Shown here: positions 1-13,416 of the stretch, piece by piece
Layout of the letters: each line of letters opens with the position of its first letter
Position numbering within the stretch: the first letter of the stretch is position 1
Program-made: the position numbers and the translations under genes
The notes under the pieces: generated by a model
The model's input: only the letters and a program-made list of their open reading frames with translations
Told to the model about the DNA's origin: nothing
The model's database searches: none
Source of the DNA: Endomychus coccineus
Taxonomy: Eukaryota; Arthropoda; Insecta; Coleoptera; Endomychidae
Assembly: GCA_958510875.1 (NCBI GenBank)
Contig: OY294070.1
Coordinates: 8,494,001 to 8,558,000, forward strand
DNA length: 64,000 nucleotides
Reading direction: 5' to 3'

Positions 1-74
1 TTTCACCAGTTCGTATCATGATTTTCTATTTCAGAGTGTGAATTAAATGTTCCATGTTTTCCCATGTTCCTGAT

Positions 75-3000
75 GGCCTTGAAAATTTATCCATACTCTT
101 CAGACAATGATAGATAACCGCTGGAACATTGCTGATCTTAAGTTTAGATATTTTATTCTTCATAAGCATGATTTTATTGAGGTCATAACCTTGGAAATCA
201 CCAATATTATTGAAAATTTGTCCATACCCTTCAGAAAATTTAAAAAATTATAGATAACCGCTGGAATATTGCTGATTTCAATTTTAGATATTTTATTCTT
301 CATAAGCATGATTTTATTGAGGTCATAACCTTGGAAATCACCAATATTATTGAAAATTTGTCCATACCCTTCAGAAAATTTAAAAAATTATAGATAACCG
401 CTGGAATATTGCTGATTTCAATTTTAGATATTTTATTCTTCATAAGCATGATTTTATTGAGGTCATAACCTTGGAAATCACCAATATTATTGAAAATTTG
501 TCCATACCCTTCAGAAAATTTAAAAAATTATAGATAACCGCTGGAATATTGCTGATTTCAATTTTAGATATTTTATTCTTCATAAGCATGATTTTATTGA
601 GGTCATAACCTTGGAAATCACCAATATTATTGAAAATTTGTCCATACCCTTCAGAAAATTTAAAAAATTATAGATAACCGCTGGAATATTGCTGATTTCA
701 ATTTTAGATATTTTATTCTTCATAAGCATGATTTTATTGAGGTCATAACCTTGGAAATCACCAATATTATTGAAAATTTGTCCATACCCTTCAGAAAATT
801 TAAAAAATTATAGATAACCGCTGGAATATTGCTGATTTCAATTTTAGATATTTTATTCTTCATAAGCATGATTTTATTGAGGTCATAACCTTGGAAATCA
901 CCAATATTATTGAAAATTTGTCCATACCCTTCAGAAAATTTAAAAAATTATAGATAACCGCTGGAATATTGCTGATTTCAATTTTAGATATTTTATTCTT
1001 CATAAGCATGATTTTATTGAGGTCATAACCTTGGAAATCACCAATATTATTGAAAATTTGTCCATACCCTTCAGAAAATTTAAAAAATTATAGATAACCG
1101 CTGGAATATTGCTGATTTCAATTTTAGATATTTTATTCTTCATAAGCATGATTTTATTGAGGTCATAACCTTGGAAATCACCAATATTATTGAAAATTTG
1201 TCCATACCCTTCAGAAAATTTAAAAAATTATAGATAACCGCTGGAATATTGCTGATTTCAATTTTAGATATTTTATTCTTCATAAGCATGATTTTATTGA
1301 GGTCATAACCTTGGAAATCACCAATATTATTGAAAATTTGTCCATACCCTTCAGAAAATTTAAAAAATTATAGATAACCGCTGGAATATTGCTGATTTCA
1401 ATTTTAGATATTTTATTCTTCATAAGCATGATTTTATTGAGGTCATAACCTTGGAAATCACCAATATTATTGAAAATTTGTCCATACCCTTCAGAAAATT
1501 TAAAAAATTATAGATAACCGCTGGAATATTGCTGATTTCAATTTTAGATATTTTATTCTTCATAAGCATGATTTTATTGAGGTCATAACCTTGGAAATCA
1601 CCAATATTATTGAAAATTTGTCCATACCCTTCAGAAAATTTAAAAAATTATAGATAACCGCTGGAATATTGCTGATTTCAATTTTAGATATTTTATTCTT
1701 CATAAGCATGATTTTATTGAGGTCATAACCTTGGAAATCACCAATATTATTGAAAATTTGTCCATACCCTTCAGAAAATTTAAAAAATTATAGATAACCG
1801 CTGGAATATTGCTGATTTCAATTTTAGATATTTTATTCTTCATAAGCATGATTTTATTGAGGTCATAACCTTGGAAATCACCAATATTATTGAAAATTTG
1901 TCCATACCCTTCAGAAAATTTAAAAAATTATAGATAACCGCTGGAATATTGCTGATTTCAATTTTAGATATTTTATTCTTCATAAGCATGATTTTATTGA
2001 GGTCATAACCTTGGAAATCACCAATATTATTGAAAATTTGTCCATACCCTTCAGAAAATTTAAAAAATTATAGATAACCGCTGGAATATTGCTGATTTCA
2101 ATTTTAGATATTTTATTCTTCATAAGCATGATTTTATTGAGGTCATAACCTTGGAAATCACCAATATTATTGAAAATTTGTCCATACCCTTCAGAAAATT
2201 TAAAAAATTATAGATAACCGCTGGAATATTGCTGATTTCAATTTTAGATATTTTATTCTTCATAAGCATGATTTTATTGAGGTCATAACCTTGGAAATCA
2301 CCAATATTATTGAAAATTTGTCCATACCCTTCAGAAAATTTAAAAAATTATAGATAACCGCTGGAATATTGCTGATTTCAATTTTAGATATTTTATTCTT
2401 CATAAGCATGATTTTATTGAGGTCATAACCTTGGAAATCACCAATATTATTGAAAATTTGTCCATACCCTTCAGAAAATTTAAAAAATTATAGATAACCG
2501 CTGGAATATTGCTGATTTCAATTTTAGATATTTTATTCTTCATAAGCATGATTTTATTGAGGTCATAACCTTGGAAATCACCAATATTATTGAAAATTTG
2601 TCCATACCCTTCAGAAAATTTAAAAAATTATAGATAACCGCTGGAATATTGCTGATTTCAATTTTAGATATTTTATTCTTCATAAGCATGATTTTATTGA
2701 GGTCATAACCTTGGAAATCACCAATATTATTGAAAATTTGTCCATACCCTTCAGAAAATTTAAAAAATTATAGATAACCGCTGGAATATTGCTGATTTCA
2801 ATTTTAGATATTTTATTCTTCATAAGCATGATTTTATTGAGGTCATAACCTTGGAAATCACCAATATTATTGAAAATTTGTCCATACCCTTCAGAAAATT
2901 TAAAAAATTATAGATAACCGCTGGAATATTGCTGATTTCAATTTTAGATATTTTATTCTTCATAAGCATGATTTTATTGAGGTCATAACCTTGGAAATCA

Positions 3001-6000
3001 CCAATATTATTGAAAATTTGTCCATACCCTTCAGAAAATTTAAAAAATTATAGATAACCGCTGGAATATTGCTGATTTCAATTTTAGATATTTTATTCTT
3101 CATAAGCATGATTTTATTGAGGTCATAACCTTGGAAATCACCAATATTATTGAAAATTTGTCCATACCCTTCAGAAAATTTAAAAAATTATAGATAACCG
3201 CTGGAATATTGCTGATTTCAATTTTAGATATTTTATTCTTCATAAGCATGATTTTATTGAGGTCATAACCTTGGAAATCACCAATATTATTGAAAATTTG
3301 TCCATACCCTTCAGAAAATTTAAAAAATTATAGATAACCGCTGGAATATTGCTGATTTCAATTTTAGATATTTTATTCTTCATAAGCATGATTTTATTGA
3401 GGTCATAACCTTGGAAATCACCAATATTATTGAAAATTTGTCCATACCCTTCAGAAAATTTAAAAAATTATAGATAACCGCTGGAATATTGCTGATTTCA
3501 ATTTTAGATATTTTATTCTTCATAAGCATGATTTTATTGAGGTCATAACCTTGGAAATCACCAATATTATTGAAAATTTGTCCATACCCTTCAGAAAATT
3601 TAAAAAATTATAGATAACCGCTGGAATATTGCTGATTTCAATTTTAGATATTTTATTCTTCATAAGCATGATTTTATTGAGGTCATAACCTTGGAAATCA
3701 CCAATATTATTGAAAATTTGTCCATACCCTTCAGAAAATTTAAAAAATTATAGATAACCGCTGGAATATTGCTGATTTCAATTTTAGATATTTTATTCTT
3801 CATAAGCATGATTTTATTGAGGTCATAACCTTGGAAATCACCAATATTATTGAAAATTTGTCCATACCCTTCAGAAAATTTAAAAAATTATAGATAACCG
3901 CTGGAATATTGCTGATTTCAATTTTAGATATTTTATTCTTCATAAGCATGATTTTATTGAGGTCATAACCTTGGAAATCACCAATATTATTGAAAATTTG
4001 TCCATACCCTTCAGAAAATTTAAAAAATTATAGATAACCGCTGGAATATTGCTGATTTCAATTTTAGATATTTTATTCTTCATAAGCATGATTTTATTGA
4101 GGTCATAACCTTGGAAATCACCAATATTATTGAAAATTTGTCCATACCCTTCAGAAAATTTAAAAAATTATAGATAACCGCTGGAATATTGCTGATTTCA
4201 ATTTTAGATATTTTATTCTTCATAAGCATGATTTTATTGAGGTCATAACCTTGGAAATCACCAATATTATTGAAAATTTGTCCATACCCTTCAGAAAATT
4301 TAAAAAATTATAGATAACCGCTGGAATATTGCTGATTTCAATTTTAGATATTTTATTCTTCATAAGCATGATTTTATTGAGGTCATAACCTTGGAAATCA
4401 CCAATATTATTGAAAATTTGTCCATACCCTTCAGAAAATTTAAAAAATTATAGATAACCGCTGGAATATTGCTGATTTCAATTTTAGATATTTTATTCTT
4501 CATAAGCATGATTTTATTGAGGTCATAACCTTGGAAATCACCAATATTATTGAAAATTTGTCCATACCCTTCAGAAAATTTAAAAAATTATAGATAACCG
4601 CTGGAATATTGCTGATTTCAATTTTAGATATTTTATTCTTCATAAGCATGATTTTATTGAGGTCATAACCTTGGAAATCACCAATATTATTGAAAATTTG
4701 TCCATACCCTTCAGAAAATTTAAAAAATTATAGATAACCGCTGGAATATTGCTGATTTCAATTTTAGATATTTTATTCTTCATAAGCATGATTTTATTGA
4801 GGTCATAACCTTGGAAATCACCAATATTATTGAAAATTTGTCCATACCCTTCAGAAAATTTAAAAAATTATAGATAACCGCTGGAATATTGCTGATTTCA
4901 ATTTTAGATATTTTATTCTTCATAAGCATGATTTTATTGAGGTCATAACCTTGGAAATCACCAATATTATTGAAAATTTGTCCATACCCTTCAGAAAATT
5001 TAAAAAATTATAGATAACCGCTGGAATATTGCTGATTTCAATTTTAGATATTTTATTCTTCATAAGCATGATTTTATTGAGGTCATAACCTTGGAAATCA
5101 CCAATATTATTGAAAATTTGTCCATACCCTTCAGAAAATTTAAAAAATTATAGATAACCGCTGGAATATTGCTGATTTCAATTTTAGATATTTTATTCTT
5201 CATAAGCATGATTTTATTGAGGTCATAACCTTGGAAATCACCAATATTATTGAAAATTTGTCCATACCCTTCAGAAAATTTAAAAAATTATAGATAACCG
5301 CTGGAATATTGCTGATTTCAATTTTAGATATTTTATTCTTCATAAGCATGATTTTATTGAGGTCATAACCTTGGAAATCACCAATATTATTGAAAATTTG
5401 TCCATACCCTTCAGAAAATTTAAAAAATTATAGATAACCGCTGGAATATTGCTGATTTCAATTTTAGATATTTTATTCTTCATAAGCATGATTTTATTGA
5501 GGTCATAACCTTGGAAATCACCAATATTATTGAAAATTTGTCCATACCCTTCAGAAAATTTAAAAAATTATAGATAACCGCTGGAATATTGCTGATTTCA
5601 ATTTTAGATATTTTATTCTTCATAAGCATGATTTTATTGAGGTCATAACCTTGGAAATCACCAATATTATTGAAAATTTGTCCATACCCTTCAGAAAATT
5701 TAAAAAATTATAGATAACCGCTGGAATATTGCTGATTTCAATTTTAGATATTTTATTCTTCATAAGCATGATTTTATTGAGGTCATAACCTTGGAAATCA
5801 CCAATATTATTGAAAATTTGTCCATACCCTTCAGAAAATTTAAAAAATTATAGATAACCGCTGGAATATTGCTGATTTCAATTTTAGATATTTTATTCTT
5901 CATAAGCATGATTTTATTGAGGTCATAACCTTGGAAATCACCAATATTATTGAAAATTTGTCCATACCCTTCAGAAAATTTAAAAAATTATAGATAACCG

Positions 6001-8037
6001 CTGGAATATTGCTGATTTCAATTTTAGATATTTTATTCTTCATAAGCATGATTTTATTGAGGTCATAACCTTGGAAATCACCAATATTATTGAAAATTTG
6101 TCCATACCCTTCAGAAAATTTAAAAAATTATAGATAACCGCTGGAATATTGCTGATTTCAATTTTAGATATTTTATTCTTCATAAGCATGATTTTATTGA
6201 GGTCATAACCTTGGAAATCACCAATATTATTGAAAATTTGTCCATACCCTTCAGAAAATTTAAAAAATTATAGATAACCGCTGGAATATTGCTGATTTCA
6301 ATTTTAGATATTTTATTCTTCATAAGCATGATTTTATTGAGGTCATAACCTTGGAAATCACCAATATTATTGAAAATTTGTCCATACCCTTCAGAAAATT
6401 TAAAAAATTATAGATAACCGCTGGAATATTGCTGATTTCAATTTTAGATATTTTATTCTTCATAAGCATGATTTTATTGAGGTCATAACCTTGGAAATCA
6501 CCAATATTATTGAAAATTTGTCCATACCCTTCAGAAAATTTAAAAAATTATAGATAACCGCTGGAATATTGCTGATTTCAATTTTAGATATTTTATTCTT
6601 CATAAGCATGATTTTATTGAGGTCATAACCTTGGAAATCACCAATATTATTGAAAATTTGTCCATACCCTTCAGAAAATTTAAAAAATTATAGATAACCG
6701 CTGGAATATTGCTGATTTCAATTTTAGATATTTTATTCTTCATAAGCATGATTTTATTGAGGTCATAACCTTGGAAATCACCAATATTATTGAAAATTTG
6801 TCCATACCCTTCAGAAAATTTAAAAAATTATAGATAACCGCTGGAATATTGCTGATTTCAATTTTAGATATTTTATTCTTCATAAGCATGATTTTATTGA
6901 GGTCATAACCTTGGAAATCACCAATATTATTGAAAATTTGTCCATACCCTTCAGAAAATTTAAAAAATTATAGATAACCGCTGGAATATTGCTGATTTCA
7001 ATTTTAGATATTTTATTCTTCATAAGCATGATTTTATTGAGGTCATAACCTTGGAAATCACCAATATTATTGAAAATTTGTCCATACCCTTCAGAAAATT
7101 TAAAAAATTATAGATAACCGCTGGAATATTGCTGATTTCAATTTTAGATATTTTATTCTTCATAAGCATGATTTTATTGAGGTCATAACCTTGGAAATCA
7201 CCAATATTATTGAAAATTTGTCCATACCCTTCAGAAAATTTAAAAAATTATAGATAACCGCTGGAATATTGCTGATTTCAATTTTAGATATTTTATTCTT
7301 CATAAGCATGATTTTATTGAGGTCATAACCTTGGAAATCACCAATATTATTGAAAATTTGTCCATACCCTTCAGAAAATTTAAAAAATTATAGATAACCG
7401 CTGGAATATTGCTGATTTCAATTTTAGATATTTTATTCTTCATAAGCATGATTTTATTGAGGTCATAACCTTGGAAATCACCAATATTATTGAAAATTTG
7501 TCCATACCCTTCAGAAAATTTAAAAAATTATAGATAACCGCTGGAATATTGCTGATTTCAATTTTAGATATTTTATTCTTCATAAGCATGATTTTATTGA
7601 GGTCATAACCTTGGAAATCACCAATATTATTGAAAATTTGTCCATACCCTTCAGAAAATTTAAAAAATTATAGATAACCGCTGGAATATTGCTGATTTCA
7701 ATTTTAGATATTTTATTCTTCATAAGCATGATTTTATTGAGGTCATAACCTTGGAAATCACCAATATTATTGAAAATTTGTCCATACCCTTCAGAAAATT
7801 CAAAAAATGATAGATAACCGCTGGAACATTGCTGATCTTAATTTAAAATATTTTATTCTTCATGAGCATGATTTTATTTAGGTCATAAGCTAGGAAATGA
7901 CCAATTTGATTGAAAATTTGTCCATACTCTTCAGAAAATTAAAAAAAAAATAATAGATAACCGCTGAAACATTGCTGATCTCAATTTAAGATATTTTATT
8001 CTTCATAAGCATGATTTTATTGAGGTAGGTCATAACC
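75..8037. repeat. 140-bp tandem satellite array
   Basis: The monomer is 140 bp, AT-rich, and can be phased on the word ggtcataacc, which recurs at 181, 321, 461 and so on to 7741. From 181 to 7740 there are 54 consecutive copies that I read as identical. The flanking copies (about 75-180 and 7801-8037) carry substitutions and small indels, as expected for an array homogenised from the centre. It has no ORF of note. It ends about 80 bp before the acceptor of the last Sas-4 exon, so it lies within an intron. The exact identity means either very recent amplification or gene conversion, or an assembly artefact. Confidence 0.97.
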
Positions 8038-8117
8038 TAAGAAATTGACGCTGTAACGACTATAATTATTGTTTTTCCACGTGAAATTTGACTTTAATAC
8101 ATCTTGATCTGTTTCAG

Positions 8118-8258
8118 AGGAGGGAATATCCCGATGGAACTGTAAAAATACTTTATCCAGACGGTTCTCAAGAGACCCGCTACGCCAACGGAAGGGTAAG
8201 GGTGAAAAATTCGAAGGGCGAAGTGATTGTGGACACAGGCCAAGAGCAGGAAGTGTGA
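8118..8258 (+). CDS. Sas-4: Sas-4/CENPJ (CPAP) C-terminal exon, partial gene
   Basis: The exon opens after a clean acceptor (gtttcag, ending 8117) and runs 46 codons to TGA at 8256-8258. It begins RREYPDGTVKILYPDG and continues with QETRYANGRVRVK. This is the end of the TCP10/G-box domain, in which repeated YPDG(T/S) strands form a single exposed beta sheet that binds STIL/Ana2 at the start of centriole assembly. All upstream exons are outside the window, beyond the satellite. A polyadenylation-like AATAAA lies near 8398-8404. The identification rests on the characteristic YPDGTVK...YPDG.QETRY.xGR.R.K pattern. The symbol assumes the insect orthologue; another TCP10-domain paralogue is less likely. 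Confidence 0.85.
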   Translation, partial: RREYPDGTVKILYPDGSQETRYANGRVRVKNSKGEVIVDTGQEQEV

Positions 8259-9840
8259 TATATTTCATATTGAATTGTTATTTTCAAATTGCCGTTAGTG
8301 GTATTGTTTTTAAACACTGTGATCTGTTGAAAGAATTAATTTTATCTGTATTTATCTATTTATATGTCAATGTATTATCGTGCAAATATAGAACTAAGAA
8401 ATAAATTATTTTTTGTACAGTTAATAGTTTTATTCTTAAATCCTCGATCTATTAACAAGAAATTGAAGTAGTTTTTCGTAATTTCTATGGAAAAATGTAA
8501 TTTTTTCGAATTCTGATTCAAATAATTTATTAAAATATTATTATTTATTTAAAAAATCGAATTCTCTTGAAACTTCTTCAAACTTTCAAGGTGAATGAGC
8601 TATTAGAATGAAAAGGGTAGCCCATGACCTTTAAAACTATATTTTTTATAATAATCATTATTGTAAAACGTTTTTATCTTTAGAAGGGATTAAAATCACG
8701 TTTAAGTGAAAGCAATATTTCAAATTTATCAAAGAAAATTAAAATAAATAGTTTAATGCGTTATATGTCATAATTAGTAAAGCAGCTTGTTCTGATTTTA
8801 ATAATCAACGAAGCAATTAAGTGATTCAACAATCAATGATTATTTTCATAGCAAATTTGCAAAATAAGAGAAACCTTTAAAGTTACTATAAATATTTATA
8901 TGTATCTATAAACTATTTTGTGTCCCGATTTTTCACCCGCTTTTTTTTTTTTTTGTTGCGGAGGTGAAGAAAACCCTTTATGGGGAGGTTAGGAGCCTTT
9001 GAATCTCAAGGTCTACTGTGAGAGTCACCATTCCAGGCATACTCACTAAAAACTTCACCCCCTTTGTAGGCTTGTCTGGCTATTGCCTCTGGTGACACTT
9101 AGGCTTGCTGGCTCATTGTATCTCGCCTATGTTTTGTTTCTTTACGGTATTCACTCAAGTATTTTTGTACCTTGTACGAGTTTGTACAAGTCCTTTACAG
9201 GGTGGGAACTGTATAATTCTGGTTCGCTGTTAGGCTTTCCAAAAATTACCGACGCACTCCCAGCAAATGGTAGGTTGGAAAATGAAATTTTTTTTCAACC
9301 AGGTCGTTTGCCGAACGTTAGCCGAGTATTGCCGTGCATTTTTTTCTTTGGCCGAGGTTTTCCCGAGGAGAAAACTCAAATTTTCCAATTCGGATGTCCA
9401 AATCATCCCAAAGTAGGGAAATGTGGCATAAAACGTTATTATTATAGAAAAAACCTATATAAATCGTTTGCCGGAGAATAGCCGAGTTCAATGATATAAG
9501 AATAATGGAAAATTATTCCCAATTAAATTAGAAAATAGAAAAAAAAATGTCATTAGAAAAACGCATTTTAAATTTCGCGCATTTGCGTATAAAAAAAGCT
9601 ATTATTTTTATACTTTACTTTACAGTTGAAGTACCTAATTGACCTGACGAAAATAGCAAGTTTTCAATCATTTATTTCGAAGTCGTAAATTAATCAATCA
9701 TTGAAAATTACTTTATACAATTTTGCATACCTTCAGCTTTAATTTGATATGAAACTTGTGTACATTGTGTGCTTAATTTTTGTTACGAAATGAAAAGACA
9801 ATGTTTTACATCCAATTTAGTATATGCGAACCCCAGCTTT
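8259..9840. other. Intergenic, with possible retroposon tail
   Basis: I see no gene. The stretch holds the presumed 3' UTR of Sas-4, AT-rich sequence, and a poly-T run at about 8941-8954. The GC-richer sequence after it (8955-9250), read on the minus strand, ends CCTCCGCAAC followed by poly-A, as expected for the 3' end of a retroposed element. The open frame at 9083-9481 (+) does not resemble a known protein. Confidence 0.4.
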
Positions 9841-10905
9841 AACATATTACAGAGACAGACTCGACTACGTCCAATATACAAATGAATCCTCAAGTTTGGT
9901 ATCAGGATAGCATAAGAGCGAATAGGTATATTTCGTTTATTAGACGTTTGTATGTTTCTGTGGGGTATGCAGCCGCTATTACATTATCTTATTTTACTAG
10001 TTGCATTCAAGTTATGCAACTAATATTACGCTGTGTTGTTCTTCTAGTTCCATAATTACACGTATAACGTGATTCAAAGAGACCACAACTCGTTGTGTAC
10101 GTTTTTTTCGTTACATAATGTATTCGTTCTTTCAGCTTAACATATTACAGACGCTATTACGTCCAATATACAAATGAATCCTCAAGTTTGGTATCAGGAT
10201 AACATAAGAGCGAATAGGTAAATTTCGTTTATTAGACGTTGATATGTTTCTGTGGGGTATGCAGCCGCTATTACATTACCTTATTTTACTAGTTGCATTC
10301 AAGTTATGCAACTAATAACACGCTGTGTTGTTCTTCTAGTTCCATAACACGTATAACGTGATTCAAAGAGACCACAACTCCTTGTGTACGTTTTTTTCGT
10401 TACATAATGTATTCGTTCTTTCAGCTTAACATATTACAGACGCTACTACGTCCAATATACAAATGAATCCTCAAGGTTGGTATCAGGATAGCATAAGAGC
10501 GAATAGGTGTATTTCGTTTATTATACGTTGGTATATTTATGTGGGGTATGCAGCCGCTATTACATTACCTTATTTTACTAGTTGCATTCAAGTTATGCAA
10601 CTAATATCACGCTGTGTTGTTCTTCTAGTTCCATAACAAGTATAACGTGATTCAAAGAGACCACAACTCGTTGTGTACGTTTTTTTCGTTACATTATATA
10701 TTCGTTCTTTCAGATTAACATATTACAGACGCTACTACGTCCAATATACAAATGAATCCTCAAGTTTGGTATCAGGATAGCATAAGAGCGAATAGGTATA
10801 TTTCGTTTATTAGACATTGGTATGTTTCTGTAGGGTATGCAGCCGCTATTACATTACCTTATTTTACTAGTTGCATTTGAGCTATGCAACTAATATCACA
10901 CTACA
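9841..10905. repeat. ~290-bp tandem repeat, four copies
   Basis: Copies start at the word aacatattacag at 9841, 10139, 10428 and 10717, giving periods of 298, 289 and 289 bp. The last copy is truncated near 10905. Copies are highly similar with scattered substitutions, so this array is older than the 140-bp satellite. Each unit contains an inverted repeat, TTGCAT...ATGCAA, and the conserved word gtggggtatgcagccgctatt (gtaggg in the fourth). No shared ORF is evident. Confidence 0.9.
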
Positions 10906-11501
10906 TTGATCTGTTAGCAGAATTTTGGTTCACAACACATATGCGAATCCAGGCTATGCTCATATTACTCGATACAGGGTAAGCTTTGGGAAGATGTATT
11001 CCTCCTTTGTTTAGGTCATTGCACATTATTGAAGTTTTTCCCGGAATACTTCAGATCATATATCATTTATATTTCAGTATACCTCTATGACGATGTCTGA
11101 TAATTGGAAGACTTTGCATTGAAAAATTTTCATTTAGAAATTTAAAAATGTGTTTTATCATTGTTTCTTTTATTAAATTTGAAAATTTATTCACACACTT
11201 TTACCTATTACATTTCACAAAAAATCGCTTGAGTAAAAGACATATAGATTTAAAATTCCAAATAGTAGGTAGGGTACAGGTTTTAACTGAAGTTTTATTC
11301 AATCGTGTCAATCTCCATATCATGGTAAAATTTTTTAGAAAAGTAGGAGTCTTAAGTTATATAACTGAGACAAAATTAATAATAACGTTCCAAAAAAAAG
11401 TTAGAAAAGTTTATTAAAAGTTAAAAAATCATAAATACGTGTAAGTTATAAACAAAATTTAATGAAAATACCAAACCTAATGAAATTTACCTAATCTAAC
11501 A
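10906..11501. other. Noncoding, 3' flank of the coiled-coil gene
   Basis: AT-rich. The open frame at 11148-11417 (+) has no recognisable domain. On the minus strand this would hold the 3' UTR of the gene at 11502-11902. Nothing else supportable is seen. Confidence 0.4.
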
Positions 11502-11902
11502 TCAAGAATGTTTGCTATCATTCTCTTCTTCTTCATCATCGGCCAATATAGCCAATTTCTTTATCATCATCTTCGTTCTCTCGGTGAGAAAGGAGTCCAC
11601 TTGCCCCAAAATATTCACCAACTGTATCATTTTCTCAAAATTTTTGTTCACCACCTCGGCTTTTTCCAATTCATCTTCTTTGGCTTTGATTTGTTTTCTC
11701 AAATTCTCAATCAGATTTATTTCGTCTTCCGTTTTCAATTTAATCGAAGATTTTGGGATATTGTTCGAAATCGGATCAGACTGAACCATAAGATACAACT
11801 GCAATTTCAAAGTCGAATATCAGAAATCTATGATTACAAAAAGTATTTTTTTTAACTCACCAGAAATAGAAAACTTGTAACCATTAGCATATTGGACGAC
11901 AT
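11502..11902 (-). CDS. Small secreted coiled-coil protein, two exons
   Basis: I do not recognise the family. Exon 1 is 11861-11902 (ATG at 11902, 14 codons); exon 2 is 11502-11798 (98 codons plus stop). The 62-bp intron 11799-11860 has a GTGAGT donor and a TTGCAG acceptor and joins in phase 0. The 112-residue product starts MSSNMLMVTSFLFLLYLMVQS, a good signal peptide or signal anchor that exists only after splicing. Residues ~35-90 are rich in E/K with heptad-like spacing, followed by an acidic tail (DDEEEEN). No cysteine pattern or enzyme motif is present. A structural or secreted role is possible, but no function can be assigned. The neat splice that creates a signal sequence argues that this is a real gene. 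Confidence 0.6.
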
Positions 11903-13350
11903 CTTTAGTTATTTTTTATTAAATACGTTTAAGTCAATTAACTTTTTACTATCTAATTTACTTCTTCTCACTTTGCTTCCAAAGGAAAAGTGACCAGTTT
12001 GCTTTGTCAGGTTGTGTATAAAATAATTTGTGCTTACTCAGTTTAAATTGGTTCTATTAAATACAATTACTGTTACAAATATTCGCAGGGAGCTGCGATA
12101 TTTTATAAATTATTATATACATAAACTCACGTTATAATCCAAAATGGGGATACCTACCCAAATATCTGATGGCTAAATAATAACAGAATATATTATGCAA
12201 AAATAATATTGACAATTGATTTTCGGTTGCAATTTTTTTTAATATGACTCAGGTACCTTGCGGTTTGTGATTTATATTGAAATTGTTTCTAAATTTCACA
12301 ACATTTTCAAAATAAAGTTGAAATAATAATCCTAATTAATTTGTTAAAATGGAATAGAAACCAAAAAGATCATTAGAATGAACGTTTACTTCCCAAATGG
12401 TATCTTCAAAACTTAATAGGGTGAGATATTTCATGATTTGCGATTAATCTTAATTTTTTTGAAACTTCCATTCTACGTCTTTTGAAATTTCTAAACAGAA
12501 GTGGCAAAATAAAATTTAATCAAACCAAAAAAGACTATTAGAATGAACGTTTACATCCCAATTGTCTCTAACATATAATTTTTCAAATATTTAAATAACT
12601 TTTTGATTATATGAAAGAATAACTATTTTGTTTCATATAATCAAAATGATAAATTACCATAAAGTAACGGCTTCCACCATCGATTTTTATTCTATTGAAT
12701 GCAACAGTTACAAATATTCGCAGGGAGCTGCGATATTTTGATAATTTGAAAACAACAAATGATGAAGAGACAACAGAAAATAATAGATGAGGAAATTCTT
12801 CTTGTAAATATTTTTTTCCCTTGAACCATAATTTATGTTAATTGTCTATTAATAATCTTATTATTTTTCTATGTATTGTATGTCACCTATTATTCATTGA
12901 CTGATGTAATAAACATCTTTTCTACGCATTTATTTAATATTAATTTGATTGATATTGATTGTATTTAAAAGTCTTCCTAATTTTATTATTAAAATAAAAA
13001 TATTGTGTTGTAGAATAAAGAGATTATTTCCTGTCATTCTGAAATTAAATTGAATGGAATATTATTATCAATTAGCTATCATCAGCTGGCTTCGAAAACT
13101 TCCGGATACGTTCATGGGTTGCAGAACATTTAGAAACCCTCTAATGTAATATCAATTGTTATTAAATTGAGTAAGATAGGAGGCGGTCATCGACACCAAC
13201 GGAATCCTATCTGGGACTGCTTCGCGAAAGTCTATGTAGGCGTTTTTACGGATAAATAATTATCGAATGAGCAAAACAAATACACAATTAAGGAATTTAT
13301 TTAAAAAAGTATCAAAACTTATAACTTAATAATAATTATTGCATATTGAA
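11903..13350. other. Noncoding stretch with short direct repeats
   Basis: The block ttacaaatattcgcagggag with following sequence appears twice, near 12074 and 12708, inside a longer similar context. A second pair, containing attagaatgaacgttta, lies near 12373 and 12537. No gene is seen. Sequence at 13080-13260 is less AT-rich but has no readable frame. Confidence 0.5.
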
Positions 13351-13354
13351 CGAA

Positions 13355-13416
13355 TGTATCATTTTTTCCTACTCATATCGTCTAAATTGTAAAATAATTG
13401 ATCCTCTTGAGGCTGT
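13355..13416 (-). CDS. Possible terminal exon (maybe of the OBP gene)
   Basis: On the minus strand a strong acceptor (TTTTTTTACAG) is followed by 19 codons, EQPQEDQLFYNLDDMSRKK, then TGA. The phase (0) matches the donor of the odorant-binding-protein exon at 15137-15392, so it could be that gene's last exon, giving a short acidic tail after the sixth cysteine. This is inference from phase and distance only; it could equally be chance or another gene. Confidence 0.25.

Noticed and set aside
181..7740. Satellite considered as a CRISPR-like array
   Set aside because: There are no unique spacers; the entire 140-bp unit is identical from copy to copy, and the context is eukaryotic.
8017..8268. 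83-aa minus-strand open frame
   Set aside because: It is the antisense shadow of the Sas-4 terminal exon; the plus strand gives a clear TCP10-domain peptide with a good acceptor.
11508..11855. Plus-strand frames of 90-115 aa rich in Phe/Ser
   Set aside because: They are antisense to the spliced coiled-coil gene; Phe and Ser runs mirror its Lys/Glu codons.
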